A DNA stretch of 64,000 nucleotides from Ostrinia nubilalis (lineage: Eukaryota; Arthropoda; Insecta; Lepidoptera; Crambidae). The notes beneath the pieces were generated by a model that had not been told where the DNA came from, made no database searches, and worked only from the letters and a program-made list of their open reading frames with translations. A program made the translations under genes and the position numbers. Positions 1 to 9,951 of this stretch are shown here, in pieces; positions within the stretch are counted from its first letter, which is position 1; each line of letters begins with the position of its first letter. The DNA lies in the NCBI RefSeq assembly GCF_963855985.1, contig NW_026973566.1, forward strand, positions 1,302,001 through 1,366,000, given 5' to 3'.

Positions 1-1857
1 CTGGTAGATCTGATTCCTGGGTGTGTGACGTCATGTAATGTACTGAATATTTGTTTACGAAATATGCTCGGTACATACGGTCGCACTTCGCCGGTCGATA
101 CTTCACAATATAGTAATTGACTGTCTGTTAAATTAATTTTCTTCCATTTCAATCTGTCATTTTGTAAAAGTTTCATCATTTCGGGATCAGACATTTGTTG
201 CGCTGCGAATTCATTCCAGTCGATCTTATCGGGGAAGTCTATCTGTGATATTCGAGACAGCGCGTCGGCCACTGGGTTCTGCGCTCCCGAGAGGTGTCGT
301 ATATCGGATGTAAATTGTGCAATGTAATCCAATTGGCGTAATCGTCTTGGTGATATTTTTTCTTTACATACTGTTTGTTTATTTTTGAACATAAACGACA
401 AAGGTTTATGATCCGTGTATACGATGACTTCGTGTCCCTCACAGTAGCTTTGAAAATGAGATATCGCCATGTAGATCGCTAGTAGCTCCCTGTCGTATGT
501 GCTGTATCCTTGTTGTGTTTGTGATAGAGATTTTGAGAAAAATGCTATCGGTTTCCATTGTTTGTTGACATATTGTTGGAGAACGGCACCGACGCATGTT
601 TGTGACGCGTCTGTCATTAGGGAGAGCGGTGCGTCAGGTGCGGGAGGACTCAGCGCGATAGCTTTTTTCAAACTATTCTTGCACTGGATGAATGCTTCCC
701 TGGTTTCGTCATTCCACTCGATGTTATGGTTATTATGTTTCGTGCTATTTCCACACATGTATTTATTTAGCGGGGCCTGGTACGCGGCTGCTCTCGGTAT
801 GCTAGTTCTGTAGAAATTTAGCATACCCAGGAAACGTTTCAAATCTCGTACCGTCTTTGGCAATGGATACTCATCAATGGCTTCGACTCTTTCAGGTAGT
901 GGGCTTATACCATCTGTTGTAATTTTGTATCCTAGGAATTCTATTTCTGGCTGGCCGAATACGCATTTTTCCATGTTGATGGTTATCCCGTGGTTGTTCA
1001 AACGCTTAAACACTTCATCTATGTGTTCCCGATGACGATCTTGAGATTCTGATGCAATCAGGATATCGTCTACGAAGCAGAAAACATAATCCAGTCCACT
1101 CATTATCTCATTCATGAACCTCATGAAGGTTTGCCCTGCATTGCGAAGTCCGAATGGCATACGGGGAAATTCAAATAGTCCAAACGGTGTTATTATTGCT
1201 GTTTTTTCTATTTCTTCGACTGGTACTTGGTTGTAAGCTCTTTTGAGATCAATCCTGGTGAATATGTTCTTCTTAGGTAACAGGTAGGTGAAGTCTAACA
1301 GCCTTGGAATGGGATACCGATCTGGCTTGGTGATGGCATTTAATTTTCTATAGTCGCCGCATAGCCGGATACTACCGTCTTTTTTCTTGGTGGCGTGTAT
1401 TGGACTTACCCATGCGCTTTTGGATGGTCTACAAATTCCAGCTGCGAGCATGTGTTCGATCTCGTTTTTTACCAACTTATACTTGTCGGCTGACAGTTGG
1501 CGGCACTTGGATACAACAGGATGTCCTTCCGTAATGATTTGATGGACGACGTTGTGTTTCGGAGTTTCTTTCGCGCAAAATGGCTTCGTGACGTCTGGAT
1601 ATTGTTCTAGGATGTCAGCGTATGGGGTTTGAGCGTTGATGGTTTTTATAGTAGGTATACTAGATGTGGTCACACGTGCGGGTGTTAATAATCCCGTAAC
1701 CCCGTCAATTAATTTTTTCTGGCGCATATCGACAAGTAGGTAATGTTTATCTAGGAAATCGGCGCCTATAATCGGCTGCTTGACGTCAGCGATGACAAAC
1801 GTCCATCGATACGGCCGACGTAATCCGAGATCTAGGTCAAGAGTTCGTTCACCATAA
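1..1857 (-). CDS. pol: Ty3/gypsy (CsRn1-like) pol: RT, RNase H, start of integrase; partial
   Basis: Read on the minus strand, this frame stays open from about 1,857 to the first base, so it is cut by the window. It first encodes the linker after the protease. The reverse transcriptase follows, with the catalytic FVDD box at about 1,063-1,077 and a PFGLRNAGQTF block before it. RNase H comes next, with TDASQTCVGAVL at about 600 and TDHKPL at about 400. At the window edge the integrase zinc-finger histidines begin (LHDVTHPGI). Order and spacing are those of a Ty3/gypsy polyprotein. The frame joins the protease frame only through a one-base difference near 1,853, where an extra T lies in the run after the GSEIKT codons, so this copy is frameshifted. 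Family assignment is inferred from the Gag box and the tRNA-Trp-type primer site. The role is reverse transcription and integration of the element in the cytoplasm and nucleus. Confidence 0.85.
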
Positions 1858-2127
1858 TGTTTTTATTTCGCTCCCGTTTGCAGCGTATAATTTGTATTCA
1901 TGCGATTGTATTGCTCTTCTTGTTCTCGGGATAACGGATATGTTAGCCCCCGTATCAATCAGAAAACGATACCGACTTTTTCGATCGGTAACGCACAGGC
2001 GGCTTGATGGTAGTATAGCGCTGACGTCCGCCTCCGTCAACACTACTGGGAGTTTTCCGACTTCGTCTTCCAGCAGGGTTGTTCGCATTTCTGTGCTTGA
2101 CCTCTGAATCGGTGGTGGTAATAACAC
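1849..2127 (-). CDS. Gypsy protease segment (CsRn1-like element)
   Basis: This minus-strand segment carries the retroviral-type aspartic protease motif FLIDTGANISVIP at about residues 55-67 of the frame. It overlaps the end of gag by 85 bp in a different frame, as in elements that reach pol by a ribosomal frameshift. The frame hits TGA at 1,849, but the expected pol sequence continues one frame over, so the stop comes from a single-base insertion rather than a natural end. The segment would release Gag and Pol products inside the virus-like particle. Confidence 0.75.
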   Translation of the reverse strand: MLLPPPIQRSSTEMRTTLLEDEVGKLPVVLTEADVSAILPSSRLCVTDRKSRYRFLIDTGANISVIPRTRRAIQSHEYKLYAANGSEIKTLW

Positions 2128-2933
2128 AGCCAGTTAGGACTATTCTGATCTCTTCTTTGTCTGGATCGGGAACGACCACGGAATCTTGAATTAAATCCGC
2201 GCCCTCGGCCACGTGTATTAAATCGGCTGTTTCTGAGTTCAGCGACCTCCAAAGACAGTTTGTTGATATGGGACATTAACTCATTTATTGGAAACGCACT
2301 TGAAGAGCTTGAGCTTGCTACTTCAGACACTTCATGCAATCTTACGTTTTCCATGATTTTATCGGCAATGGCGGCTAGATTATCCAGTTTCTGATCCTGG
2401 CTGACCGTTAAAACCGCCCTGATTGAGCCTGGTAGTAGTTGTAGCCACAAACTATGCAGGGTGGATTCGGCAACATTCGCGTTCCGTGCTAATTCTGACA
2501 TCTTTCTGAGGAGTTGTGATGGTTTCTGGTCTCCCAATTCTATTTCACTGATGAGTTTTTGGAATTGACGCTCGGCAGACTCTTCATAAATAGACAATAA
2601 TCTTTGTTTCAATACGTTGTACTTTTGCTCGGACGGTGGATTGAGTAACAGGTCGCCGACTTGTTGAATTGTGTCTCGTCCTAATTTTGAGATGACAAGA
2701 TTAAACTTGCATTCGTCGCCCTGCTTCTGAGGTGCCATGATTGACTCGAACTGTGCGAACCAAAGTCGTGGTATCTCGATCCAAAAATCAGGAATCCTCG
2801 CGGTCACACTGATGGATGAAACTTCGGACGCAGTAGTTTGTTGTGCAGATGACGTACTCGGTGCGTTGGGATGCATTCCTTGTTGTTGTTGTTGATACTG
2901 GTAAACGCCTTGTGGAGTTGGTATCTCTGGCAT
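2043..2933 (-). CDS. gag: Gag of CsRn1-like gypsy element
   Basis: The product is about 296 residues from the ATG at 2,933 (MPEIPTPQG); an upstream GTG at 2,963 is in frame but non-canonical. The order is a Q- and S-rich N terminus, a capsid-like middle starting near FWIEIPRLWFAQFE, a serine run, an arginine-rich patch with RGRG repeats, and a C-terminal box with the pattern C-x2-HH-x9-C. That Cys/His arrangement (CYYHH...KC...C) is unlike the usual CCHC knuckle and is the signature known from CsRn1-family elements. Gag would package the element RNA. The frame itself is intact although the downstream pol is shifted. Confidence 0.8.
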   Translation of the reverse strand: MPEIPTPQGVYQYQQQQQGMHPNAPSTSSAQQTTASEVSSISVTARIPDFWIEIPRLWFAQFESIMAPQKQGDECKFNLVISKLGRDTIQQVGDLLLNPPSEQKYNVLKQRLLSIYEESAERQFQKLISEIELGDQKPSQLLRKMSELARNANVAESTLHSLWLQLLPGSIRAVLTVSQDQKLDNLAAIADKIMENVRLHEVSEVASSSSSSAFPINELMSHINKLSLEVAELRNSRFNTRGRGRGFNSRFRGRSRSRQRRDQNSPNWLCYYHHRFRGQAQKCEQPCWKTKSENSQ

Positions 2934-2967
2934 CGTTGGCAATTTTCTTGCTTGATGATGCACTGGA

Positions 2968-3021
2968 GAAAATCACGTCGATTGAAAATCACGTCGGTTG
3001 AAAATCACGTCGAGGTCACCA
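2968..3021 (-). promoter_or_regulatory. Primer-binding site (tRNA-Trp type) with triplicated tail
   Basis: On the minus strand the site reads TGGTGACCTCGACGTGATT (3,021-3,003), which matches the complement of an insect tRNA-Trp 3' end apart from about one base. The last 13 bases (CGACGTGATTTTC) are repeated twice more downstream at exact 16-bp spacing (plus-strand 3,000-3,012, 2,984-2,996 and 2,968-2,980). The tRNA identity comes from my knowledge of the family. Confidence 0.7.
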
Positions 3022-3022
3022 A

Positions 3023-3222
3023 TGTGGGTACTTCGTGCGTGTGTGTAGTTAAGTGTTATGTAGGGCAGGGAAACCAAGTGATCAACACAAGATTCTAGTT
3101 CCAACTCATTTATTCATAATACCTAACTAAAACATTACAGTTCGGTGTCACGTGTCCGTGCGTGTGTCAATTTGGACATTGAACTTTACAATGCAATTTA
3201 TTACAAATGTTATTGACACGGT
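3023..3222 (-). repeat. 5' LTR of CsRn1-like element (outer boundary uncertain)
   Basis: The inner edge is fixed by the primer-binding site: on the minus strand the LTR ends ...ACCCACA right before it. A TGT start at 3,222 gives a 200-bp LTR that ends in CA, with an AATAAA at about 3,112. An alternative TGT start at 3,485 would give 463 bp, preceded by a purine-rich GTGGAGGGA. The second LTR lies outside the window, so the two cannot be separated here. Confidence 0.45.
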
Positions 3223-3560
3223 AACCACAGCTTCGTCTTCTCATTCACATGTCTCTCCACTTCTCTGGCTTTCTCCAGCAGTTCGTCGAACGTGTGGACA
3301 TGCTCTCGGACAATCTTTTCCCGAATATCAAACCTTATCTGCCTGTAATATTCGGGAGCAATCAAACACCGAGAACGTCCAGTAAATGACAACGTATATT
3401 TCTGACAGACCGATATCGTCTTGCCACAGATTACCCTCAGTATCTTACAATAATAAAATATACTGAGATACCCACATACATTACATCCCTCCACGCTTAA
3501 TTAACGCTTAAATTCTAAAAGACTATTTTACTTAGCCTAATTACAATCATTACCAATTTA
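3223..3560 (-). other. Gap between gypsy elements: possible gag-like remnant and purine tract
   Basis: The minus-strand stretch 3,494-3,210 is open for 94 codons. Its second half (DIREKIVREHVHTFDELLEK) looks like a fragment of a retrotransposon Gag helix region. A purine-rich GTGGAGGGA at about 3,486-3,494 is followed by TGTAATG, as at a polypurine tract/LTR edge. Nothing else is recognisable. Confidence 0.25.
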
Positions 3561-3743
3561 TCCTACTAGTATTATAAATGCGAAAAGCCTGCTGGGATGT
3601 TCACGCAAAAACCACTGAACTGATTCTGATGAAACCCCACAGCACTATTGTTTACAACCCAGAATAACATTACTTAGGTTACAGTTTATGACGATCTGTG
3701 ACAAACCAAAACTCACGCGAATGAAGTCGCGGGCCAAAGCCAG
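3561..3743 (+). mobile_element. Lep1-type non-autonomous Helitron
   Basis: The element starts TCCTACTAGTATTATAAATG and ends in ...GCGGGCCAAAGCCAG|T. It lies between a flanking A and T with no target duplication. The body contains the block about an unknown residue pattern typical of lepidopteran Helitron copies (a CACGCAAAAACCACTGAAC stretch). It has no coding capacity at 183 bp. The family assignment rests on recalled Lep1 sequence features. Confidence 0.7.
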
Positions 3744-3764
3744 TTTTTACATAAATCATTAAAA

Positions 3765-4622
3765 CTAAAATTTATAGATAGGAGGCTTCAATCTACATTT
3801 CCTAACGGGCCGAGCCTTGGGCGGTGACACGGGCGGCGAGGTCGATTGCTTCGCGGGCGAAGCTGACGTTGTGGTCTCCTCCGTAGTGGGTTGACCCATC
3901 GGCTCGACTGCATCGTCCGGCGGCATCGGCTCCGCCGACCCTCCCGACTGTCCTCTCGAAATGGTGGCTTCCCTACCGTGGCCGTCAGATATTTGAGAGT
4001 TTATGCGTGACCTATTGCCACTATTTATAGGTATAGAAATAAGTGATGCACGACTCCCGCTGGGGCGCTTCTGTAATTGATCTATATGTCGGTGAACTGT
4101 TTCACCATCTTTGCCTAATACTTTATAGTCACTCGCTCCTATAGTAAATCAACAATATCCTGGGACCCATTTCTCCCCTTTCAAATATTGCCGGTACCAT
4201 ACATCCTCCCCTTGCTCGACAGACCTGTTCGCCCCAGTCGAGGCAGCCTGCTGTCGCTGCTGGGAACGACGCACCTGCTCTTCCCTATCCGGTTTAATCA
4301 TATCTAATCGTGTTCGAATACGACGTCCTAGCAAGAGCATGGCGGGGCTTTCACCTGTAGTGGAATGTTCTACATTTCTATAATAGGCTAAAAATGACCA
4401 TAAAGCTCTGTCAACATTGTTTTTTTCTGTTATAGCTTTCTTAATAACACGCTTAAGTGTTCGCACTGCATTTTCAGCTAATCCGTTCGATGCTGGATGA
4501 TAGGGAGCGGTAAAAATGTGTTCTATGCCGTAAAATTTTGTAAATTCCTCAAATTGCTTACTTGTGAACTGTGGGCCATTGTCACTAACGATTTGTTTTG
4601 GAAGTCCCCACCTACTAAAAAG
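3765..4622 (-). pseudogene. pol: Outer gypsy element: integrase core to C terminus
   Basis: The minus-strand reading begins right after the mag-like insertion with the integrase catalytic block VSDNGPQFTSKQF, then the GLAENAVRTLKRV region, and continues into a C-terminal tail rich in P, S and T that ends at the TAG at 3,765. A stop at 4,149 (after WVPGYC) followed by a clear continuation (GASDYKVLG) marks a shift or nonsense change. This is the last of three pieces of one pol gene; the earlier ones are at 41,988-42,133 and 27,865-28,787. Confidence 0.8.
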
Positions 4623-4713
4623 TGTGGTATATTTACATTGTTTTATATTTGAATGTGTGCGGGTATCGGAATAATAAATCAGTGCTTAACCAACTTGGGC
4701 GTGTTTTACTTCA
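4623..4713 (+). repeat. 5' LTR of mag-like element
   Basis: The 91 bp run from TGTGGTATATTTACATTG to GTGTTTTACTTCA, identical base for base to 27,774-27,864. AATAAT/AATAAA-like signals lie at the centre. TGGTGACAGC follows directly as the primer-binding site (about 4,714-4,731). Confidence 0.92.
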
Positions 4714-4821
4714 TGGTGACAGCGGTGCGTAAATCTTTTAGGATTTACAGTGTAAAAGGACGTAATTTTGTGCAAACCGTGTCGTATTTATTACTTAATA
4801 CACTATCAAGTAATATTTATC

Positions 4822-6013
4822 ATGGAACACGCGCGTCCTCCAGCGGAATTATCTCTCGAAGGCGGTCCGGCCGCGCGGGCCGAGTCGTGGCGTCAATGGC
4901 GGAAACTGTTCGAGGTATTCATAAAGGCCTCTGGAGTGAGCAAGGAGCCTAAAGAGATTCAGGCTAGTTTGTTGGTTAACCTCATTGGATCAGCGGGTTA
5001 CGAGGTGTACACCACTTTTACATTTGGAGAAGGAGAAACGGAAGACGATATTGATTGTGTATTGAAGAAATTCGATAATTATTTTGGTACGAAAACAAAC
5101 ATCACTGTCACGAGATACAAGTTTTTCTCGCGCAACCAGGAAGATGGTGAGAATATAGATAGATATGTAACGGCTTTGCGGTTGCTGAGTAAACAGTGCG
5201 AGTTTGGCGATTTGCAAGAAAGTTTACTGCGTGACAGAATCGTTTGTGGAATCATAAATAACACGGTCAGGGATCGTTTACTACGCACGGACGAATTATC
5301 GTTATCAAAGGCTATTCAAATATGTCAAGCGGCTGAAATATCGCAAGAAGAAAGAGTGTGCATTGATGGTAAATCGACTGAAGAAAATTTGGTGAATGCT
5401 ACTTCAGAACACGGTACAAGACGGGTCGCGAGCGGCCGGGGCGGGCGCAGCTGGCGCGGCGGCCGCGGCGGCGTCCGCGGCGGTCACGGCGCCTACGGGT
5501 CCCGCGCAGCGACGGCGGCGGGCGGCCGCGCCGCTTGCGCGGGCTGTGGCAGCGCGCGATGCGCTGGTGAAGATCGCTGCCCGGCCAAAAGTGCGTTGTG
5601 TTTTGTTTGTGATAAAAATGGTCATTTTTCACGGGTGTGTCCAGAAAAGAAGAGGATGCGTAAAGTGTTAAATTTAAGTGTAGATTCGGCGAACAGTGAC
5701 TGTGAGGACGATATGTTTTACATTGACACAATTAAGGAGGACAAAAAACTGAGTAAGTCATCGAAAGAGTGGTTTGAATATATAAAATGCCAAGGTAAAC
5801 AAATATTGTTAAAAATAGATACAGGTTCAATGATAAATGTTATTTCTAAAGAAAATTTTCTGTGCCTCGGTTATTCTATTGAACAACTTAAACCGTTCAC
5901 TAAGCGAGTGCACTCTTTTACAGGTAATCGATTGCCTATTATGGGTGTTGTTGATTTGAACATATTTTATCGTAATCAACCTTATAATTTACCTTTTGTT
6001 GTTGCCAATTTAA
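4822..6013 (+). CDS. gag: mag-like Gag and protease, cut by a TTAA insertion
   Basis: The chosen ATG at 4,822 (MEHARPPAEL) has upstream in-frame codons that lack another ATG. A capsid-like region is followed by an RGG-rich stretch (about residues 205-230), one atypical Cys cluster and a CCHC knuckle CFVCDKNGHFSRVC (about residues 262-275). A protease core LLKIDTGSMINVIS lies at about residues 330-343. The frame is broken at the TTAA of 6,010-6,013 by the MITE and continues exactly at 6,969. A very GC-rich block (5,410-5,590) encodes the RGG part and contrasts with AT-rich neighbours. Confidence 0.85.
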
Positions 6014-6968
6014 CTCTCGCTGTACGAGGTGGGGTGTGACACACCCCAGTCCTTTAAAAATCGTCATAATTTTAAACATTTACAAGTGCTAAATTTGTAA
6101 TTCTCAGTAGCTGGAATTATGGCGCTGCTGCTTCGATCAGCGTTGCAAAATCAGTCCAGCGGTGACTACCAACTGAGTTACATGCTTTTAAAGTGCGTGT
6201 GGGTATCACACACCCCACCTGGTACGGGACGTTGTTAAAAAGTTTTAGAAATTATCTAACAGTTTTGGTGTAATTTATATATTTTTAGCTTTGTTAATTG
6301 AATAAAATTTAATACAAATAATATTTTTCGTGATTTTCACGGAATCTGAAATTTTCAAGCACTTTTAGTCAAATGAGATGACTTTTAGTGCGAATCTGGA
6401 AGTTTAGTACTGAGATCCGAAGATGTATGTGAACATACACTTATGGGCTACAATTTATACTTGGTGATACAATGTATGGGCTGCTGAAATGGAATAACAT
6501 ATTTTATAAATAAATAAAATTGTAACGCTCCCATTTTATGCATTGAGCATACTCATTTTCTTTCATCAGAATTGGGGTAAATTAAAATACGATGATCAAA
6601 ATAAATTTATACTCTTCCAGTTTTTAATTTACTTTTAAATTATAAGTAAATATCTTGTACTTTGTTAAATAAAAACGGTTGTCATAATTAAAGGCACTAA
6701 TTAAAAATTATACATAAGAAACTGATTCCTAAATTACAAGAACAACGGAAATTGTGTCTTTTTGTTTTTTTATGGCAAAAATGTACACACACACAATACA
6801 TATTATTTTCAGCTCAGAGCTTTTCTTACACCTAATTAGCATTCGTAAATCAATATAAAATATCACCTAAAAAAATTTTTAATTAAAGTTTTATCACTTT
6901 GTATATTGGGGTATGTCATACCCCACCTGGTACGGGACGTAACTTTTAGTCACCTCGTACACGGAGGG
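6014..6968. mobile_element. piggyBac-like MITE (TTAA duplication)
   Basis: TTAA lies on both sides (6,010-6,013 and 6,969-6,972). Imperfect terminal inverted repeats read CTCTCGCTGTACGAGGTG on the left and CCCTCCGTGTACGAGGTG on the reversed right end. Short palindromes GGGGTGTGACACACCCC (about 6,031) and GGGGTATGTCATACCCC (about 6,908) sit just inside, and an ACCTGGTACGGGACGT motif occurs at about 6,218 and 6,927. The 955 bp are AT-rich and non-coding. Confidence 0.8.
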
Positions 6969-7172
6969 TTAAACTGTCAAAATATTCTAGGATTGGAAGG
7001 ATGTATCACTCTAGGATTGATAAATTGTATTAATTCTATTAATCTCGATAATTATTCTAATTTATTTGAGGGACTTGGAAAGTTGCCAGGTAAATATTCT
7101 ATTGTTATTGACAAAAATGTACAGCCGGTAATCTCACCTACGAGGAAAATACCATTGGGCCTTAAAGATAAA

Positions 7173-8275
7173 TCTATATATATGTTACGGCTAAAGATAG
7201 GTGTGAACATAAACTTAAGATTAGCCGGCTAAACTTAAGTTTATCTTCGACGAGGTGTTAATGTTAGTTTCTTCTATCTTTAGCCGGCTAAACTTAAGTG
7301 TAACCGCAGGCCCTTGGCTAAAAATGTAGAAGGAAATGGAAAAGGAAACAATGTAATAATGTTTACTATTTTGACACGAAAACTTTATTAACACGTTCCG
7401 ACGCTGTACTCCAGTCCAATATGACACTAACAATCTTCACATAAATGTACCCGTACTGTTGTTCACAATATTTTGCAACAACAAGTCTGCTCTCTATGAA
7501 ACTCTAATGTAAAATCGACGGTTGTTGCCGTAGTGTTTTTTAGATTGATTTTCGTGAAAACGGCGAGACCCGTACTCCCATAATATGAATGAATTCCACC
7601 TTTACTGTATGTGCCGTTACCGCGGCGGAACGTGTTAAAAAATAATCACTTTCATTACACATACTTTTATGTACCTATGTAGGTATTCAAAATTACAATT
7701 ATTACAATAACAAAATATTAGTCACTTATAATAATATCTACCTAATCATTAAAATAAAATAATAAGGAGCCATTTGGTCATTACAATTGAATCTTCTGTA
7801 GGTATTTAAAATTACAAAATAAAACAAAATAAAACTGCGCGCGCGTTGTCTCTCCACCGCCCCCTCAAGCCCTCCGCCGGCCTGGCGCGCCCATCGAATA
7901 CATTTTTAGCCGTTTCGTTTTGGCTAATGTGCACATTAGCCGGCTAAAGATGGAATATCACGACGCAAACTAACATGCTATCGAACTTTAGCTGCTTCTC
8001 GAAGATAAACTTAAGTTTAGCCGGCTAAACTTAAGTTTATGTTCACAACTATCTTTAGCCGTAACATATATAAAAGAAAGTCGTGTTAGTTACTCCACTT
8101 ATAACTCAAGAACGGCTGAACCGATTTAGCTGAAAATTGTCAGGGAGGTAGTTTAGAGCCAGGAGAAGGACATAGGATACTTTTTATCCCGTTCGAAATT
8201 AAAAAAAAAGTATTATTACTTTATTATTATTATTGATTGCCATTAAGGCGGAACAAAGTTCGCCGGGTCAGCTAG
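7173..8275 (+). mobile_element. Non-autonomous Helitron carrying a nested inverted-repeat element
   Basis: The 5' end is TCTATATATAT at 7,173 and the 3' end is CGCCGGGTCAGCTAG at 8,275, between host A (7,172) and T (8,276). The 3' part (8,066-8,275) holds AACTCAAGAACGGCTGAACC and GGACATAGGATAC blocks common to lepidopteran Helitron copies. An 882-bp element sits in the TA run close to the 5' end. The host reading frame continues without loss across the junction. Confidence 0.75.
7184..8065. mobile_element. Inverted-repeat element, GTTACGG ends, in a (TA)n target
   Basis: The left end is GTTACGGCTAAAGATAG and the right end is its near-perfect complement; the inverted arms extend roughly 60-80 bp. 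The palindrome TTAGCCGGCTAA occurs four times (about 7,222, 7,281, 7,937 and 8,019), mostly followed by ACTTAAGTTTA. ATATAT flanks both sides, so the duplication could be TA or longer. It is non-coding. The superfamily is not recognised; a second element with the same GTTACGG ends is at 62,881-63,357. Confidence 0.65.
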
Positions 8276-8355
8276 TTATTGATAGAATTAAAGAGAATGG
8301 AAAGCATTGGGGTGGTAAGAAAAGTGACTCATCCGACTGATTGGGTAAACGCAAT

Positions 8356-8598
8356 TGTTTAATAAGGGCCCAAATCTACTAAATAAAACCAACTGCTTTG
8401 AAAACAACACCAGGTTTATTCAAAGAGCGAACGAAATCCTCATGACACCAAATGCTTATATAGACTAGAAAAAATAAAACGATACCGCGATCTAAAACCG
8501 TACAGCGCCATCTCTTGGTGTCGATGAGTACTACCTATTACATTGCTTAAGCATAACACACTAGTTTTGCACTTACATTTTAGTACCAAAATTGGACA
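8356..8598 (-). repeat. 3' LTR of BEL/Pao 1
   Basis: The copy matches 18,514-18,756 along 243 bp, differing at its first bases (TGTTTAATAAGG against TGTAAAATAAGG) and at one internal base (ACGATACC against ACAATACC). On the element strand it begins TGTCCAATTTTGG. Confidence 0.9.
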
Positions 8599-8716
8599 TT
8601 CCGCCCACCAAGGACATCTGTTTATATCCTTATACAAATAAAAATAAAAAACTTATACAAACAAAACTCGGCCATCATCATGAGGTACACCAACTTCACC
8701 ATACATATAAACTTAA

Positions 8717-9951
8717 TTAAAACGTTTCGGATTTAACAGGTAAAATACATAATTTGGATGTAGGCCGCTTAATTATGGATCCATTGCATTTGAGAGATAC
8801 GACCCGCGTAACTCCGTCCAAACCTGGATGCTTTTCGACAACCTTGCCCATGAGCCAACGAGCCGGGGGAAGGTTATCTTCCTTTACTAAAATAATATCG
8901 CCTATAACTGGTTCTGGGGTACGATTTGTCCACTTGTACCGTTGCAACATATATGCAGAAGGTACTCATTTGACCATCGCCGCCAAAAACCTTGCAACAT
9001 ACGTTGTGTAACCTGCCAGCGTCGCAGACTTCCTATGTTCATTTCGAGATAATCTCGGTCAGGCACAGTGACAAGGGGCTCGCCGATAAGAAAGTGTCCA
9101 GGTGTTAAGGGCATAGGATCCTCACAGTTACTCGGTAATTGGGAGATCGGACGGGAATTAAGACAAGCCTCGATTTGGCTGAGTAGGGTGGTCATCTCTT
9201 CAAAGGTAAGCGTTGAATCACCGATCACCCTTCTCAAGTGAAATTTGGTAGACTTAACTCCGGCTTCCCAAAGTCCACCAAAGTTGGGTGCATGAGGAGG
9301 GATAAAATGCCAAGTAACACTGTTGTCGTTCAGCCAACTCCGAATTTCAAGAGCTACAGATGACTTTTCAAGCACAATTAAAGAATGTAGTTCTTTGGAC
9401 GCACCTACAAAATTTGTGCCATTGTCACTCCATATTTCTCTACAAAGTCCTCTCCTTGAAACAAATCTTTTGAATCCTGCAATAAAACCTTCAGAAGTTA
9501 AATCACTTACAACTTCTAAGTGAATAGCCCGGGTAACCATACAAACGAAGAGACACACGTATCCCTTGTAAGACTTGTTGCCCCTACCTTTGGACATTCT
9601 GATGCTGATGGGTCCAGCAAAATCAACACCGCTTCTCAAGAATGCTCTTGCTGGTGTTACACGACAAGACGGTAACTGACCCATGATTTGTGGCTTTGTC
9701 ACAGCAGCATGTCGCACGCAAGTGACGCATTTGCGCACATGATCCTTCGTTACGTTCTTTCCTGAGATGATCCAATATTTTGAACGTAAGTAATTGAGCA
9801 TTACGGATGGACCACCATGAAGGGTCTTCTTGTGTGCATCATCAACAAGTAAGTACGTAAAATGATTTTTCTGAGGGATGATGATCGGATTTTTTACATC
9901 ATCGTCCAGTTGAGCATTTGTAATTCTTCCGCCTACTCGCAAGATAATCAT
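8717..9951 (-). pseudogene. pol: BEL/Pao 1 integrase and C-terminal domain
   Basis: In order from 9,951 are LRVGGRI, the integrase zinc-binding region (HKKTLHGG ... CVTCVRHA), and core residues in GVDFAGPISI, WSDNGTNFVG and GLWEAGVKS (the D, D and E of the DDE triad). Then come the NSRPIS and LTPGHFLIGEPL blocks and a C-terminal segment (GDIILVKEDNLPPARWLMG) usual for BEL/Pao pol. A two-base insertion near 8,945 (LLHI) separates the last part (8,717-8,950), and another shift at about 9,945 separates this part from RNase H. It would insert the element cDNA into chromosomes; this copy cannot be translated in one piece. Confidence 0.87.

Larger units (their letters stand above)
6969..8355 (+). 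pseudogene. pol: mag-like pol: protease end to RT start, split by a Helitron
   Basis: The coding pieces are 6,969-7,172 and 8,276-8,355. The first gives the protease end (ILGLEGCITLG) and the RT approach (GKLPGKYSIVIDKNVQP, IPLGLKDK). The second continues in the same frame after the Helitron (MESIGVVRKV then a PTDWVNA block, the start of the RT fingers). The RT is then cut by a BEL/Pao element and resumes at 18,757 with KKDGSIRVCLDPRPLN. Position and motif order establish one interrupted gene. Confidence 0.82.
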
